Source: Phytophthora colocasiae (Eukaryota > Oomycota > Peronosporomycetes > Peronosporales > Peronosporaceae). Taken from it: 64,000 bases of DNA. Location: assembly GCA_018806915.1 (NCBI GenBank), contig JAGKQI010000073.1, positions 744,001 to 808,000 of the forward strand, given 5' to 3'. The position numbers and the translations under genes were made by a program. This document shows positions 36,294 to 48,252 of the stretch, one piece after another (position 1 is the stretch's first letter; each line of letters starts with the position of its first letter). A model generated the notes under the pieces. It ran no database searches. It saw only the letters and a list, made by a program, of their open reading frames with translations, and was not told the DNA's origin.

Positions 36294-36762
36294 AGCTCAC
36301 ACATACTCACAACCAATGCCACACAAAAACGCGCAAAATACAATGGATCGCCAACACACACTATCGCGTGCGCGCGCACACCCGAGACAGACAATTCACA
36401 CCCGCAGCACCCTTTTCAAACACCAGATATCATCCCCACTCTCAGATTCTCACCACGCCTCACCATCAATTCCGAGCCTCTACGCATCACGCGGCTGCTC
36501 CAAAACGAGACCAGGACGCCCACAGATGCTGGACATGTCTGTGACCCTCGCTCGGGTCATCTGTATGTTGACTACACTCTGAACACAGACACTACCTGTT
36601 CCGTCGGTCCACCGCGGCGGGGATCGATCTGACTACGAATTCGGGCGGTCTGTTGGGTTTACCGTAGCGCGGGCGGCCTACATGGATGCGATAAAAGCAT
36701 ATGTTAGCGCGAATAACGGTGAAACACGACTCTTGCAGGGTTGAAAGGCGCGCGGGCAAAGA

Positions 36763-36834
36763 TAGCACTTGTTGGTCTCGATCCAACGACCTTTGGGTTA
36801 TGAGCCCAACACGCTTCCTCTGCGCCAAAGTGCT
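36763..36834 (-). tRNA. tRNA-iMet: initiator tRNA-Met (CAT), copy 52
   Basis: Intact. Terminator TTT. Spacer C-run carries two C>A changes near 36978-36980. Confidence 0.94.
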
Positions 36835-37307
36835 AGCTCACACATACTCACAACCAATGCCACACAAAAACGCGCAAAATACAATGGATCGCCAACACAC
36901 ACTATCGCGTGCGCGCGCACACCCGAGACAGACAATTCACACCCGCAGCACCCTTTTCAAACACCAGATATCATCCCCACAACTCTCAGATTCTCACCAC
37001 GCCTCACCATCAATTCCGAGCCTCTACGCATCACGCGGCTGCTCCAAAACGAGACCAGGACGCCCACAGATGCTGGACATGTCTGTGACCCTCGCTCGGG
37101 TCATCTGTATGTTGACTACACTCTGAACACAGACACTACCTGTTCCGTCGGTCCACCGCGGCGGGGATCGATCTGACTACGAATTCGGGCGGTCTGTTGG
37201 GTTTACCGTAGCGCGGGCGGCCTACATGGATGCGATAAAAGCATATGTTAGCGCGAATAACGGTGAAACACGACTCTTGCAGGGTTGAAAGGCGCGCGGG
37301 CAAAAGA

Positions 37308-37379
37308 TAGCACTTGTTGGTCTCGATCCAACGACCTTTGGGTTATGAGCCCAACACGCTTCCTCTGCGCCAAAGTGCT
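37308..37379 (-). tRNA. tRNA-iMet: initiator tRNA-Met (CAT), copy 53
   Basis: Intact. Terminator TTTT. C7; the unit to its right has the one-G deletion near 37710. Confidence 0.95.
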
Positions 37380-37851
37380 AGCTCACACATACTCACAACC
37401 AATGCCACACAAAAACGCGCAAAATACAATGGATCGCCAACACACACTATCGCGTGCGCGCGCACACCCGAGACAGACAATTCACACCCGCAGCACCCTT
37501 TTCAAACACCAGATATCATCCCCCCCACTCTCAGATTCTCACCACGCCTCACCATCAATTCCGAGCCTCTACGCATCACGCGGCTGCTCCAAAACGAGAC
37601 CAGGACGCCCACAGATGCTGGACATGTCTGTGACCCTCGCTCGGGTCATCTGTATGTTGACTACACTCTGAACACAGACACTACCTGTTCCGTCGGTCCA
37701 CCGCGGCGGGATCGATCTGACTACGAATTCGGGCGGTCTGTTGGGTTTACCGTAGCGCGGGCGGCCTACATGGATGCGATAAAAGCATATGTTAGCGCGA
37801 ATAACGGTGAAACACGACTCTTGCAGGGTTGAAAGGCGCGCGGGCAAAAGA

Positions 37852-37923
37852 TAGCACTTGTTGGTCTCGATCCAACGACCTTTGGGTTATGAGCCCAACA
37901 CGCTTCCTCTGCGCCAAAGTGCT
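37852..37923 (-). tRNA. tRNA-iMet: initiator tRNA-Met (CAT), copy 54
   Basis: Intact. Terminator TTTT. Its 5' spacer holds a burst of six transversions at 38064-38115, plus the shared C>T change. Confidence 0.95.
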
Positions 37924-38394
37924 AGCTCACACATACTCACAACCAATGCCACACAAAAACGCGCAAAATACAATGGATCGCCAACACACACTATCGCGTG
38001 CGCGCGCACACCCGAGACAGACAATTCACACCCGCAGCACCCTTTTCAAACACCAGATATCATAACCCCCACTCTCATATTCTCACCACGCCTCACCATG
38101 AATGCCGAGCCTCTCCGCATCACGCGGCTGCTCCAAAACGAGACCAGGACGCCCACAGATGCTGGATATGTCTGTGACCTCGCTCGGGTCATCTGTATGT
38201 TGACTACACTCTGAACACAGACACTACCTGTTCCGTCGGTCCACCGCGGCGGGATCGATCTGACTACGAATTCGGGCGGTCTGTTGGGTTTACCGTAGCG
38301 CGGGCGGCCTACATGGATGCGATAAAAGCATATGTTAGCGCGAATAACGGTGAAACACGACTCTTGCAGGGTTGAAAGGCGCGCGGGCAAAAGA

Positions 38395-38466
38395 TAGCAC
38401 TTGTTGGTCTCGATCCAACGACCTTTGGGTTATGAGCCCAACACGCTTCCTCTGCGCCAAAGTGCT
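38395..38466 (-). tRNA. tRNA-iMet: initiator tRNA-Met (CAT), copy 55
   Basis: Intact. Terminator TTTT. Spacer: long GC tract, CCCGAG, C4. Confidence 0.95.
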
Positions 38467-38935
38467 AGCTCACACATACTCACAACCAATGCCACACAAA
38501 AACGCGCAAAATACAATGGATCGCCAACACACACTATCGCGTGCGCGCGCACACCCGAGACAGACAATTCACACCCGCAGCACCCTTTTCAAACACCAGA
38601 TATCATCCCCACTCTCAGATTCTCACCACGCCTCACCATCAATTCCGAGCCTCTACGCATCACGCGGCTGCTCCAAAACGAGACCAGGACGCCCACAGAT
38701 GCTGGACATGTCTGTGACCCTCGCTCGGGTCATCTGTATGTTGACTACACTCTGAACACAGACACTACCTGTTCCGTCGGTCCACCGCGGCGGGATCGAT
38801 CTGACTACGAATTCGGGCGGTCTGTTGGGTTTACCGTAGCGCGGGCGGCCTACATGGATGCGATAAAAGCATATGTTAGCGCGAATAACGGTGAAACACG
38901 ACTCTTGCAGGGTTGAAAGGCGCGCGGGCAAAAGA

Positions 38936-39008
38936 TAGCACTTGTTGGTCTCTGATCCAACGACCTTTGGGTTATGAGCCCAACACGCTTCCTCTGCGCC
39001 AAAGTGCT
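38936..39008 (-). pseudogene. initiator tRNA-Met copy 56 with a 1-nt T-loop insertion
   Basis: 73 nt instead of 72. An extra T on the plus strand turns the T loop ATCGAGA into ATCAGAGA, giving an 8-nt loop and breaking the B box GGATCGAGACC. All stems remain. Either a damaged gene or a sequence error. Confidence 0.7.
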
Positions 39009-39478
39009 AGCTCACACATACTCACAACCAATGCCACACAAAAACGCGCAAAATACAATGGATCGCCAACACACACTATCGCGTGCGCGCGCACACCCGA
39101 GACAGACAATTCACACCCGCAGCACCCTTTTCAAACACCAGATATCATCCCCACTCTCAGATTCTCACCACGCCTCACCATCAATTCCGAGCCTCTACGC
39201 ATCACGCGGCTGCTCCAAAACGAGACCAGGACGCCCACAGATGCTGGACATGTCTGTGACCCTCGCTCGGGTCATCTGTATGTTGACTACACTCTGAACA
39301 CAGACACTACCTGTTCCGTCGGTCCACCGCGGCGGGGATCGATCTGACTACGAATTCGGGCGGTCTGTTGGGTTTACCGTAGCGCGGGCGGCCTACATGG
39401 ATGCGATAAAAGCATATGTTAGCGCGAATAACGGTGAAACACGACTCTTGCAGGGTTGAAAGGCGCGCGGGCAAAAGA

Positions 39479-39550
39479 TAGCACTTGTTGGTCTCGATCC
39501 AACGACCTTTGGGTTATGAGCCCAACACGCTTCCTCTGCGCCAAAGTGCT
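39479..39550 (-). tRNA. tRNA-iMet: initiator tRNA-Met (CAT), copy 57
   Basis: Intact. Terminator TTTT. C5, with the shared C>T change in the spacer at about 39790. Confidence 0.95.
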
Positions 39551-40021
39551 AGCTCACACATACTCACAACCAATGCCACACAAAAACGCGCAAAATACAA
39601 TGGATCGCCAACACACACTATCGCGTGCGCGCGCACACCCGAGACAGACAATTCACACCCGCAGCACCCTTTTCAAACACCAGATATCATCCCCCACTCT
39701 CAGATTCTCACCACGCCTCACCATCAATTCCGAGCCTCTACGCATCACGCGGCTGCTCCAAAACGAGACCAGGACGCCCACAGATGCTGGATATGTCTGT
39801 GACCCTCGCTCGGGTCATCTGTATGTTGACTACACTCTGAACACAGACACTACCTGTTCCGTCGGTCCACCGCGGCGGGGATCGATCTGACTACGAATTC
39901 GGGCGGTCTGTTGGGTTTACCGTAGCGCGGGCGGCCTACATGGATGCGATAAAAGCATATGTTAGCGCGAATAACGGTGAAACACGACTCTTGCAGGGTT
40001 GAAAGGCGCGCGGGCAAAAGA

Positions 40022-40093
40022 TAGCACTTGTTGGTCTCGATCCAACGACCTTTGGGTTATGAGCCCAACACGCTTCCTCTGCGCCAAAGTGCT
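40022..40093 (-). tRNA. tRNA-iMet: initiator tRNA-Met (CAT), copy 58
   Basis: Intact. Terminator TTTT. C7; two C>A changes in the spacer at about 40350-40352. Confidence 0.95.
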
Positions 40094-40566
40094 AGCTCAC
40101 ACATACTCACAACCAATGCCACACAAAAACGCGCAAAATACAATGGATCGCCAACACACACTATCGCGTGCGCGCGCACACCCGAGACAGACAATTCACA
40201 CCCGCAGCACCCTTTTCAAACACCAGATATCATCCCCCCCACTCTCAGATTCTCACCACGCCTCACCATCAATTCCGAGCCTCTACGCATCACGCGGCTG
40301 CTCCAAAACGAGACCAGGACGCCCACAGATGCTGGACATGTCTGTGACCATAGCTCGGGTCATCTGTATGTTGACTACACTCTGAACACAGACACTACCT
40401 GTTCCGTCGGTCCACCGCGGCGGGGATCGATCTGACTACGAATTCGGGCGGTCTGTTGGGTTTACCGTAGCGCGGGCGGCCTACATGGATGCGATAAAAG
40501 CATATGTTAGCGCGAATAACGGTGAAACACGACTCTTGCAGGGTTGAAAGGCGCGCGGGCAAAAGA

Positions 40567-40638
40567 TAGCACTTGTTGGTCTCGATCCAACGACCTTTGG
40601 GTTATGAGCCCAACACGCTTCCTCTGCGCCAAAGTGCT
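40567..40638 (-). tRNA. tRNA-iMet: initiator tRNA-Met (CAT), copy 59
   Basis: Intact. Terminator TTTT. Spacer: long GC tract, CCCGAG, C7. Confidence 0.95.
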
Positions 40639-41111
40639 AGCTCACACATACTCACAACCAATGCCACACAAAAACGCGCAAAATACAATGGATCGCCAAC
40701 ACACACTATCGCGTGCGCGCGCACACCCGAGACAGACAATTCACACCCGCAGCACCCTTTTCAAACACCAGATATCATCCCCCCCACTCTCAGATTCTCA
40801 CCACGCCTCACCATCAATTCCGAGCCTCTACGCATCACGCGGCTGCTCCAAAACGAGACCAGGACGCCCACAGATGCTGGACATGTCTGTGACCCTCGCT
40901 CGGGTCATCTGTATGTTGACTACACTCTGAACACAGACACTACCTGTTCCGTCGGTCCACCGCGGCGGGGATCGATCTGACTACGAATTCGGGCGGTCTG
41001 TTGGGTTTACCGTAGCGCGGGCGGCCTACATGGATGCGATAAAAGCATATGTTAGCGCGAATAACGGTGAAACACGACTCTTGCAGGGTTGAAAGGCGCG
41101 CGGGCAAAAGA

Positions 41112-41183
41112 TAGCACTTGTTGGTCTCGATCCAACGACCTTTGGGTTATGAGCCCAACACGCTTCCTCTGCGCCAAAGTGCT
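41112..41183 (-). tRNA. tRNA-iMet: initiator tRNA-Met (CAT), copy 60
   Basis: Intact. Terminator TTTT. Spacer: long GC tract, CCCGAG, C7; same haplotype as copy 59. Confidence 0.95.
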
Positions 41184-41656
41184 AGCTCACACATACTCAC
41201 AACCAATGCCACACAAAAACGCGCAAAATACAATGGATCGCCAACACACACTATCGCGTGCGCGCGCACACCCGAGACAGACAATTCACACCCGCAGCAC
41301 CCTTTTCAAACACCAGATATCATCCCCCCCACTCTCAGATTCTCACCACGCCTCACCATCAATTCCGAGCCTCTACGCATCACGCGGCTGCTCCAAAACG
41401 AGACCAGGACGCCCACAGATGCTGGACATGTCTGTGACCCTCGCTCGGGTCATCTGTATGTTGACTACACTCTGAACACAGACACTACCTGTTCCGTCGG
41501 TCCACCGCGGCGGGGATCGATCTGACTACGAATTCGGGCGGTCTGTTGGGTTTACCGTAGCGCGGGCGGCCTACATGGATGCGATAAAAGCATATGTTAG
41601 CGCGAATAACGGTGAAACACGACTCTTGCAGGGTTGAAAGGCGCGCGGGCAAAAGA

Positions 41657-41728
41657 TAGCACTTGTTGGTCTCGATCCAACGACCTTTGGGTTATGAGCC
41701 CAACACGCTTCCTCTGCGCCAAAGTGCT
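41657..41728 (-). tRNA. tRNA-iMet: initiator tRNA-Met (CAT), copy 61
   Basis: Intact. Terminator TTTT. Spacer C-run carries C>A and C>G changes near 41872-41874. Confidence 0.95.
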
Positions 41729-42201
41729 AGCTCACACATACTCACAACCAATGCCACACAAAAACGCGCAAAATACAATGGATCGCCAACACACACTATC
41801 GCGTGCGCGCGCACACCCGAGACAGACAATTCACACCCGCAGCACCCTTTTCAAACACCAGATATCATCCCACGCACTCTCAGATTCTCACCACGCCTCA
41901 CCATCAATTCCGAGCCTCTACGCATCACGCGGCTGCTCCAAAACGAGACCAGGACGCCCACAGATGCTGGACATGTCTGTGACCCTCGCTCGGGTCATCT
42001 GTATGTTGACTACACTCTGAACACAGACACTACCTGTTCCGTCGGTCCACCGCGGCGGGGATCGATCTGACTACGAATTCGGGCGGTCTGTTGGGTTTAC
42101 CGTAGCGCGGGCGGCCTACATGGATGCGATAAAAGCATATGTTAGCGCGAATAACGGTGAAACACGACTCTTGCAGGGTTGAAAGGCGCGCGGGCAAAAG
42201 A

Positions 42202-42273
42202 TAGCACTTGTTGGTCTCGATCCAACGACCTTTGGGTTATGAGCCCAACACGCTTCCTCTGCGCCAAAGTGCT
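42202..42273 (-). tRNA. tRNA-iMet: initiator tRNA-Met (CAT), copy 62
   Basis: Intact. Terminator TTTT. Spacer: long GC tract, CCCGAG, C4. Confidence 0.95.
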
Positions 42274-42742
42274 AGCTCACACATACTCACAACCAATGCC
42301 ACACAAAAACGCGCAAAATACAATGGATCGCCAACACACACTATCGCGTGCGCGCGCACACCCGAGACAGACAATTCACACCCGCAGCACCCTTTTCAAA
42401 CACCAGATATCATCCCCACTCTCAGATTCTCACCACGCCTCACCATCAATTCCGAGCCTCTACGCATCACGCGGCTGCTCCAAAACGAGACCAGGACGCC
42501 CACAGATGCTGGACATGTCTGTGACCCTCGCTCGGGTCATCTGTATGTTGACTACACTCTGAACACAGACACTACCTGTTCCGTCGGTCCACCGCGGCGG
42601 GGATCGATCTGACTACGAATTCGGGCGGTCTGTTGGGTTTACCGTAGCGCGGGCGGCCTACATGGATGCGATAAAAGCATATGTTAGCGCGAATAACGGT
42701 GAAACACGACTCTTGCAGGGTTGAAAGGCGCGCGGGCAAAGA

Positions 42743-42814
42743 TAGCACTTGTTGGTCTCGATCCAACGACCTTTGGGTTATGAGCCCAACACGCTTCCTC
42801 TGCGCCAAAGTGCT
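42743..42814 (-). tRNA. tRNA-iMet: initiator tRNA-Met (CAT), copy 63
   Basis: Intact. Terminator TTT. C7, with the shared C>T change at about 43056. Confidence 0.94.
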
Positions 42815-43286
42815 AGCTCACACATACTCACAACCAATGCCACACAAAAACGCGCAAAATACAATGGATCGCCAACACACACTATCGCGTGCGCGCGCAC
42901 ACCCGAGACAGACAATTCACACCCGCAGCACCCTTTTCAAACACCAGATATCATCCCCCCCACTCTCAGATTCTCACCACGCCTCACCATCAATTCCGAG
43001 CCTCTACGCATCACGCGGCTGCTCCAAAACGAGACCAGGACGCCCACAGATGCTGGATATGTCTGTGACCCTCGCTCGGGTCATCTGTATGTTGACTACA
43101 CTCTGAACACAGACACTACCTGTTCCGTCGGTCCACCGCGGCGGGGATCGATCTGACTACGAATTCGGGCGGTCTGTTGGGTTTACCGTAGCGCGGGCGG
43201 CCTACATGGATGCGATAAAGCATATGTTAGCGCGAATAACGGTGAAACACGACTCTTGCAGGGTTGAAAGGCGCGCGGGCAAAAGA

Positions 43287-43358
43287 TAGCACTTGTTGGT
43301 CTCGATCCAACGACCTTTGGGTTATGAGCCCAACACGCTTCCTCTGCGCCAAAGTGCT
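43287..43358 (-). tRNA. tRNA-iMet: initiator tRNA-Met (CAT), copy 64
   Basis: Intact. Terminator TTTT, second T-run reduced to TTT. CCTGAG site as in copy 40, C7. Confidence 0.95.
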
Positions 43359-43830
43359 AGCTCACACATACTCACAACCAATGCCACACAAAAACGCGCA
43401 AAATACAATGGATCGCCAACACACACTATCGCGTGCGCGCGCACACCTGAGACAGACAATTCACACCCGCAGCACCCTTTTCAAACACCAGATATCATCC
43501 CCCCCACTCTCAGATTCTCACCACGCCTCACCATCAATTCCGAGCCTCTACGCATCACGCGGCTGCTCCAAAACGAGACCAGGACGCCCACAGATGCTGG
43601 ACATGTCTGTGACCCTCGCTCGGGTCATCTGTATGTTGACTACACTCTGAACACAGACACTACCTGTTCCGTCGGTCCACCGCGGCGGGGATCGATCTGA
43701 CTACGAATTCGGGCGGTCTGTTGGGTTTACCGTAGCGCGGGCGGCCTACATGGATGCGATAAAAGCATATGTTAGCGCGAATAACGGTGAAACACGACTC
43801 TTGCAGGGTTGAAAGGCGCGCGGGCAAAGA

Positions 43831-43902
43831 TAGCACTTGTTGGTCTCGATCCAACGACCTTTGGGTTATGAGCCCAACACGCTTCCTCTGCGCCAAAGTG
43901 CT
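43831..43902 (-). tRNA. tRNA-iMet: initiator tRNA-Met (CAT), copy 65
   Basis: Intact. Terminator TTT. Spacer: long GC tract, CCCGAG, C4. Confidence 0.94.
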
Positions 43903-44372
43903 AGCTCACACATACTCACAACCAATGCCACACAAAAACGCGCAAAATACAATGGATCGCCAACACACACTATCGCGTGCGCGCGCACACCCGAGACAGA
44001 CAATTCACACCCGCAGCACCCTTTTCAAACACCAGATATCATCCCCACTCTCAGATTCTCACCACGCCTCACCATCAATTCCGAGCCTCTACGCATCACG
44101 CGGCTGCTCCAAAACGAGACCAGGACGCCCACAGATGCTGGACATGTCTGTGACCCTCGCTCGGGTCATCTGTATGTTGACTACACTCTGAACACAGACA
44201 CTACCTGTTCCGTCGGTCCACCGCGGCGGGGATCGATCTGACTACGAATTCGGGCGGTCTGTTGGGTTTACCGTAGCGCGGGCGGCCTACATGGATGCGA
44301 TAAAAGCATATGTTAGCGCGAATAACGGTGAAACACGACTCTTGCAGGGTTGAAAGGCGCGCGGGCAAAAGA

Positions 44373-44444
44373 TAGCACTTGTTGGTCTCGATCCAACGAC
44401 CTTTGGGTTATGAGCCCAACACGCTTCCTCTGCGCCAAAGTGCT
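44373..44444 (-). tRNA. tRNA-iMet: initiator tRNA-Met (CAT), copy 66
   Basis: Intact. Terminator TTTT. C7, with the shared C>T change at about 44686. Confidence 0.95.
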
Positions 44445-44917
44445 AGCTCACACATACTCACAACCAATGCCACACAAAAACGCGCAAAATACAATGGATC
44501 GCCAACACACACTATCGCGTGCGCGCGCACACCCGAGACAGACAATTCACACCCGCAGCACCCTTTTCAAACACCAGATATCATCCCCCCCACTCTCAGA
44601 TTCTCACCACGCCTCACCATCAATTCCGAGCCTCTACGCATCACGCGGCTGCTCCAAAACGAGACCAGGACGCCCACAGATGCTGGATATGTCTGTGACC
44701 CTCGCTCGGGTCATCTGTATGTTGACTACACTCTGAACACAGACACTACCTGTTCCGTCGGTCCACCGCGGCGGGGATCGATCTGACTACGAATTCGGGC
44801 GGTCTGTTGGGTTTACCGTAGCGCGGGCGGCCTACATGGATGCGATAAAAGCATATGTTAGCGCGAATAACGGTGAAACACGACTCTTGCAGGGTTGAAA
44901 GGCGCGCGGGCAAAAGA

Positions 44918-44989
44918 TAGCACTTGTTGGTCTCGATCCAACGACCTTTGGGTTATGAGCCCAACACGCTTCCTCTGCGCCAAAGTGCT
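44918..44989 (-). tRNA. tRNA-iMet: initiator tRNA-Met (CAT), copy 67
   Basis: Intact. Terminator TTTT. C5; one G>A change at 45062 and one missing C in the spacer near 45242. Confidence 0.95.
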
Positions 44990-45459
44990 AGCTCACACAT
45001 ACTCACAACCAATGCCACACAAAAACGCGCAAAATACAATGGATCGCCAACACACACTATCACGTGCGCGCGCACACCCGAGACAGACAATTCACACCCG
45101 CAGCACCCTTTTCAAACACCAGATATCATCCCCCACTCTCAGATTCTCACCACGCCTCACCATCAATTCCGAGCCTCTACGCATCACGCGGCTGCTCCAA
45201 AACGAGACCAGGACGCCCACAGATGCTGGACATGTCTGTGACCTCGCTCGGGTCATCTGTATGTTGACTACACTCTGAACACAGACACTACCTGTTCCGT
45301 CGGTCCACCGCGGCGGGGATCGATCTGACTACGAATTCGGGCGGTCTGTTGGGTTTACCGTAGCGCGGGCGGCCTACATGGATGCGATAAAAGCATATGT
45401 TAGCGCGAATAACGGTGAAACACGACTCTTGCAGGGTTGAAAGGCGCGCGGGCAAAAGA

Positions 45460-45531
45460 TAGCACTTGTTGGTCTCGATCCAACGACCTTTGGGTTATGA
45501 GCCCAACACGCTTCCTCTGCGCCAAAGTGCT
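45460..45531 (-). tRNA. tRNA-iMet: initiator tRNA-Met (CAT), copy 68
   Basis: Intact. Terminator TTTT. C7, with the shared C>T change at about 45774. Confidence 0.95.
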
Positions 45532-46004
45532 AGCTCACACATACTCACAACCAATGCCACACAAAAACGCGCAAAATACAATGGATCGCCAACACACACT
45601 ATCGCGTGCGCGCGCACACCCGAGACAGACAATTCACACCCGCAGCACCCTTTTCAAACACCAGATATCATCCCCCCCACTCTCAGATTCTCACCACGCC
45701 TCACCATCAATTCCGAGCCTCTACGCATCACGCGGCTGCTCCAAAACGAGACCAGGACGCCCACAGATGCTGGATATGTCTGTGACCCTCGCTCGGGTCA
45801 TCTGTATGTTGACTACACTCTGAACACAGACACTACCTGTTCCGTCGGTCCACCGCGGCGGGGATCGATCTGACTACGAATTCGGGCGGTCTGTTGGGTT
45901 TACCGTAGCGCGGGCGGCCTACATGGATGCGATAAAAGCATATGTTAGCGCGAATAACGGTGAAACACGACTCTTGCAGGGTTGAAAGGCGCGCGGGCAA
46001 AAGA

Positions 46005-46076
46005 TAGCACTTGTTGGTCTCGATCCAACGACCTTTGGGTTATGAGCCCAACACGCTTCCTCTGCGCCAAAGTGCT
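46005..46076 (-). tRNA. tRNA-iMet: initiator tRNA-Met (CAT), copy 69
   Basis: Intact. Terminator TTTT. Spacer C-run carries two C>A changes near 46218-46220. Confidence 0.95.
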
Positions 46077-46549
46077 AGCTCACACATACTCACAACCAAT
46101 GCCACACAAAAACGCGCAAAATACAATGGATCGCCAACACACACTATCGCGTGCGCGCGCACACCCGAGACAGACAATTCACACCCGCAGCACCCTTTTC
46201 AAACACCAGATATCATCACACCCACTCTCAGATTCTCACCACGCCTCACCATCAATTCCGAGCCTCTACGCATCACGCGGCTGCTCCAAAACGAGACCAG
46301 GACGCCCACAGATGCTGGACATGTCTGTGACCCTCGCTCGGGTCATCTGTATGTTGACTACACTCTGAACACAGACACTACCTGTTCCGTCGGTCCACCG
46401 CGGCGGGGATCGATCTGACTACGAATTCGGGCGGTCTGTTGGGTTTACCGTAGCGCGGGCGGCCTACATGGATGCGATAAAAGCATATGTTAGCGCGAAT
46501 AACGGTGAAACACGACTCTTGCAGGGTTGAAAGGCGCGCGGGCAAAAGA

Positions 46550-46621
46550 TAGCACTTGTTGGTCTCGATCCAACGACCTTTGGGTTATGAGCCCAACACG
46601 CTTCCTCTGCGCCAAAGTGCT
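46550..46621 (-). tRNA. tRNA-iMet: initiator tRNA-Met (CAT), copy 70
   Basis: Intact. Terminator TTTT. Spacer: long GC tract, CCCGAG, C7. Confidence 0.95.
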
Positions 46622-47093
46622 AGCTCACACATACTCACAACCAATGCCACACAAAAACGCGCAAAATACAATGGATCGCCAACACACACTATCGCGTGCG
46701 CGCGCACACCCGAGACAGACAATTCACACCCGCAGCACCCTTTTCAAACACCAGATATCATCCCCCCCACTCTCAGATTCTCACCACGCCTCACCATCAA
46801 TTCCGAGCCTCTACGCATCACGCGGCTGCTCCAAAACGAGACCAGGACGCCCACAGATGCTGGACATGTCTGTGACCCTCGCTCGGGTCATCTGTATGTT
46901 GACTACACTCTGAACACAGACACTACCTGTTCCGTCGGTCCACCGCGGCGGGGATCGATCTGACTACGAATTCGGGCGGTCTGTTGGGTTTACCGTAGCG
47001 CGGGCGGCCTACATGGATGCGATAAAAGCATATGTTAGCGCGAATAACGGTGAAACACGACTCTTGCAGGGTTGAAAGGCGCGCGGGCAAAGA

Positions 47094-47165
47094 TAGCACT
47101 TGTTGGTCTCGATCCAACGACCTTTGGGTTATGAGCCCAACACGCTTCCTCTGCGCCAAAGTGCT
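47094..47165 (-). tRNA. tRNA-iMet: initiator tRNA-Met (CAT), copy 71
   Basis: Intact. Terminator TTT. C4, with the shared C>T change at about 47404. Confidence 0.94.
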
Positions 47166-47635
47166 AGCTCACACATACTCACAACCAATGCCACACAAAA
47201 ACGCGCAAAATACAATGGATCGCCAACACACACTATCGCGTGCGCGCGCACACCCGAGACAGACAATTCACACCCGCAGCACCCTTTTCAAACACCAGAT
47301 ATCATCCCCACTCTCAGATTCTCACCACGCCTCACCATCAATTCCGAGCCTCTACGCATCACGCGGCTGCTCCAAAACGAGACCAGGACGCCCACAGATG
47401 CTGGATATGTCTGTGACCCTCGCTCGGGTCATCTGTATGTTGACTACACTCTGAACACAGACACTACCTGTTCCGTCGGTCCACCGCGGCGGGGATCGAT
47501 CTGACTACGAATTCGGGCGGTCTGTTGGGTTTACCGTAGCGCGGGCGGCCTACATGGATGCGATAAAAGCATATGTTAGCGCGAATAACGGTGAAACACG
47601 ACTCTTGCAGGGTTGAAAGGCGCGCGGGCACAAGG

Positions 47636-47707
47636 TAGCACTTGTTGGTCTCGATCCAACGACCTTTGGGTTATGAGCCCAACACGCTTCCTCTGCGCCA
47701 AAGTGCT
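47636..47707 (-). tRNA. tRNA-iMet: initiator tRNA-Met (CAT), copy 72, first terminator lost
   Basis: The tRNA is intact, but the bases after it read CCTTGTG instead of TCTTTTG, so no T-run follows. The second TTTT about 67 nt on is kept. C7. Confidence 0.94.
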
Positions 47708-48180
47708 AGCTCACACATACTCACAACCAATGCCACACAAAAACGCGCAAAATACAATGGATCGCCAACACACACTATCGCGTGCGCGCGCACACCCGAG
47801 ACAGACAATTCACACCCGCAGCACCCTTTTCAAACACCAGATATCATCCCCCCCACTCTCAGATTCTCACCACGCCTCACCATCAATTCCGAGCCTCTAC
47901 GCATCACGCGGCTGCTCCAAAACGAGACCAGGACGCCCACAGATGCTGGACATGTCTGTGACCCTCGCTCGGGTCATCTGTATGTTGACTACACTCTGAA
48001 CACAGACACTACCTGTTCCGTCGGTCCACCGCGGCGGGGATCGATCTGACTACGAATTCGGGCGGTCTGTTGGGTTTACCGTAGCGCGGGCGGCCTACAT
48101 GGATGCGATAAAAGCATATGTTAGCGCGAATAACGGTGAAACACGACTCTTGCAGGGTTGAAAGGCGCGCGGGCAAAAGA

Positions 48181-48252
48181 TAGCACTTGTTGGTCTCGAT
48201 CCAACGACCTTTGGGTTATGAGCCCAACACGCTTCCTCTGCGCCAAAGTGCT
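48181..48252 (-). tRNA. tRNA-iMet: initiator tRNA-Met (CAT), copy 73, last of the array
   Basis: Intact. Terminator TTTT. About 100 bp of the normal 5' flank remains before array similarity ends, so any upstream promoter element in the flank should still be present. Confidence 0.95.
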
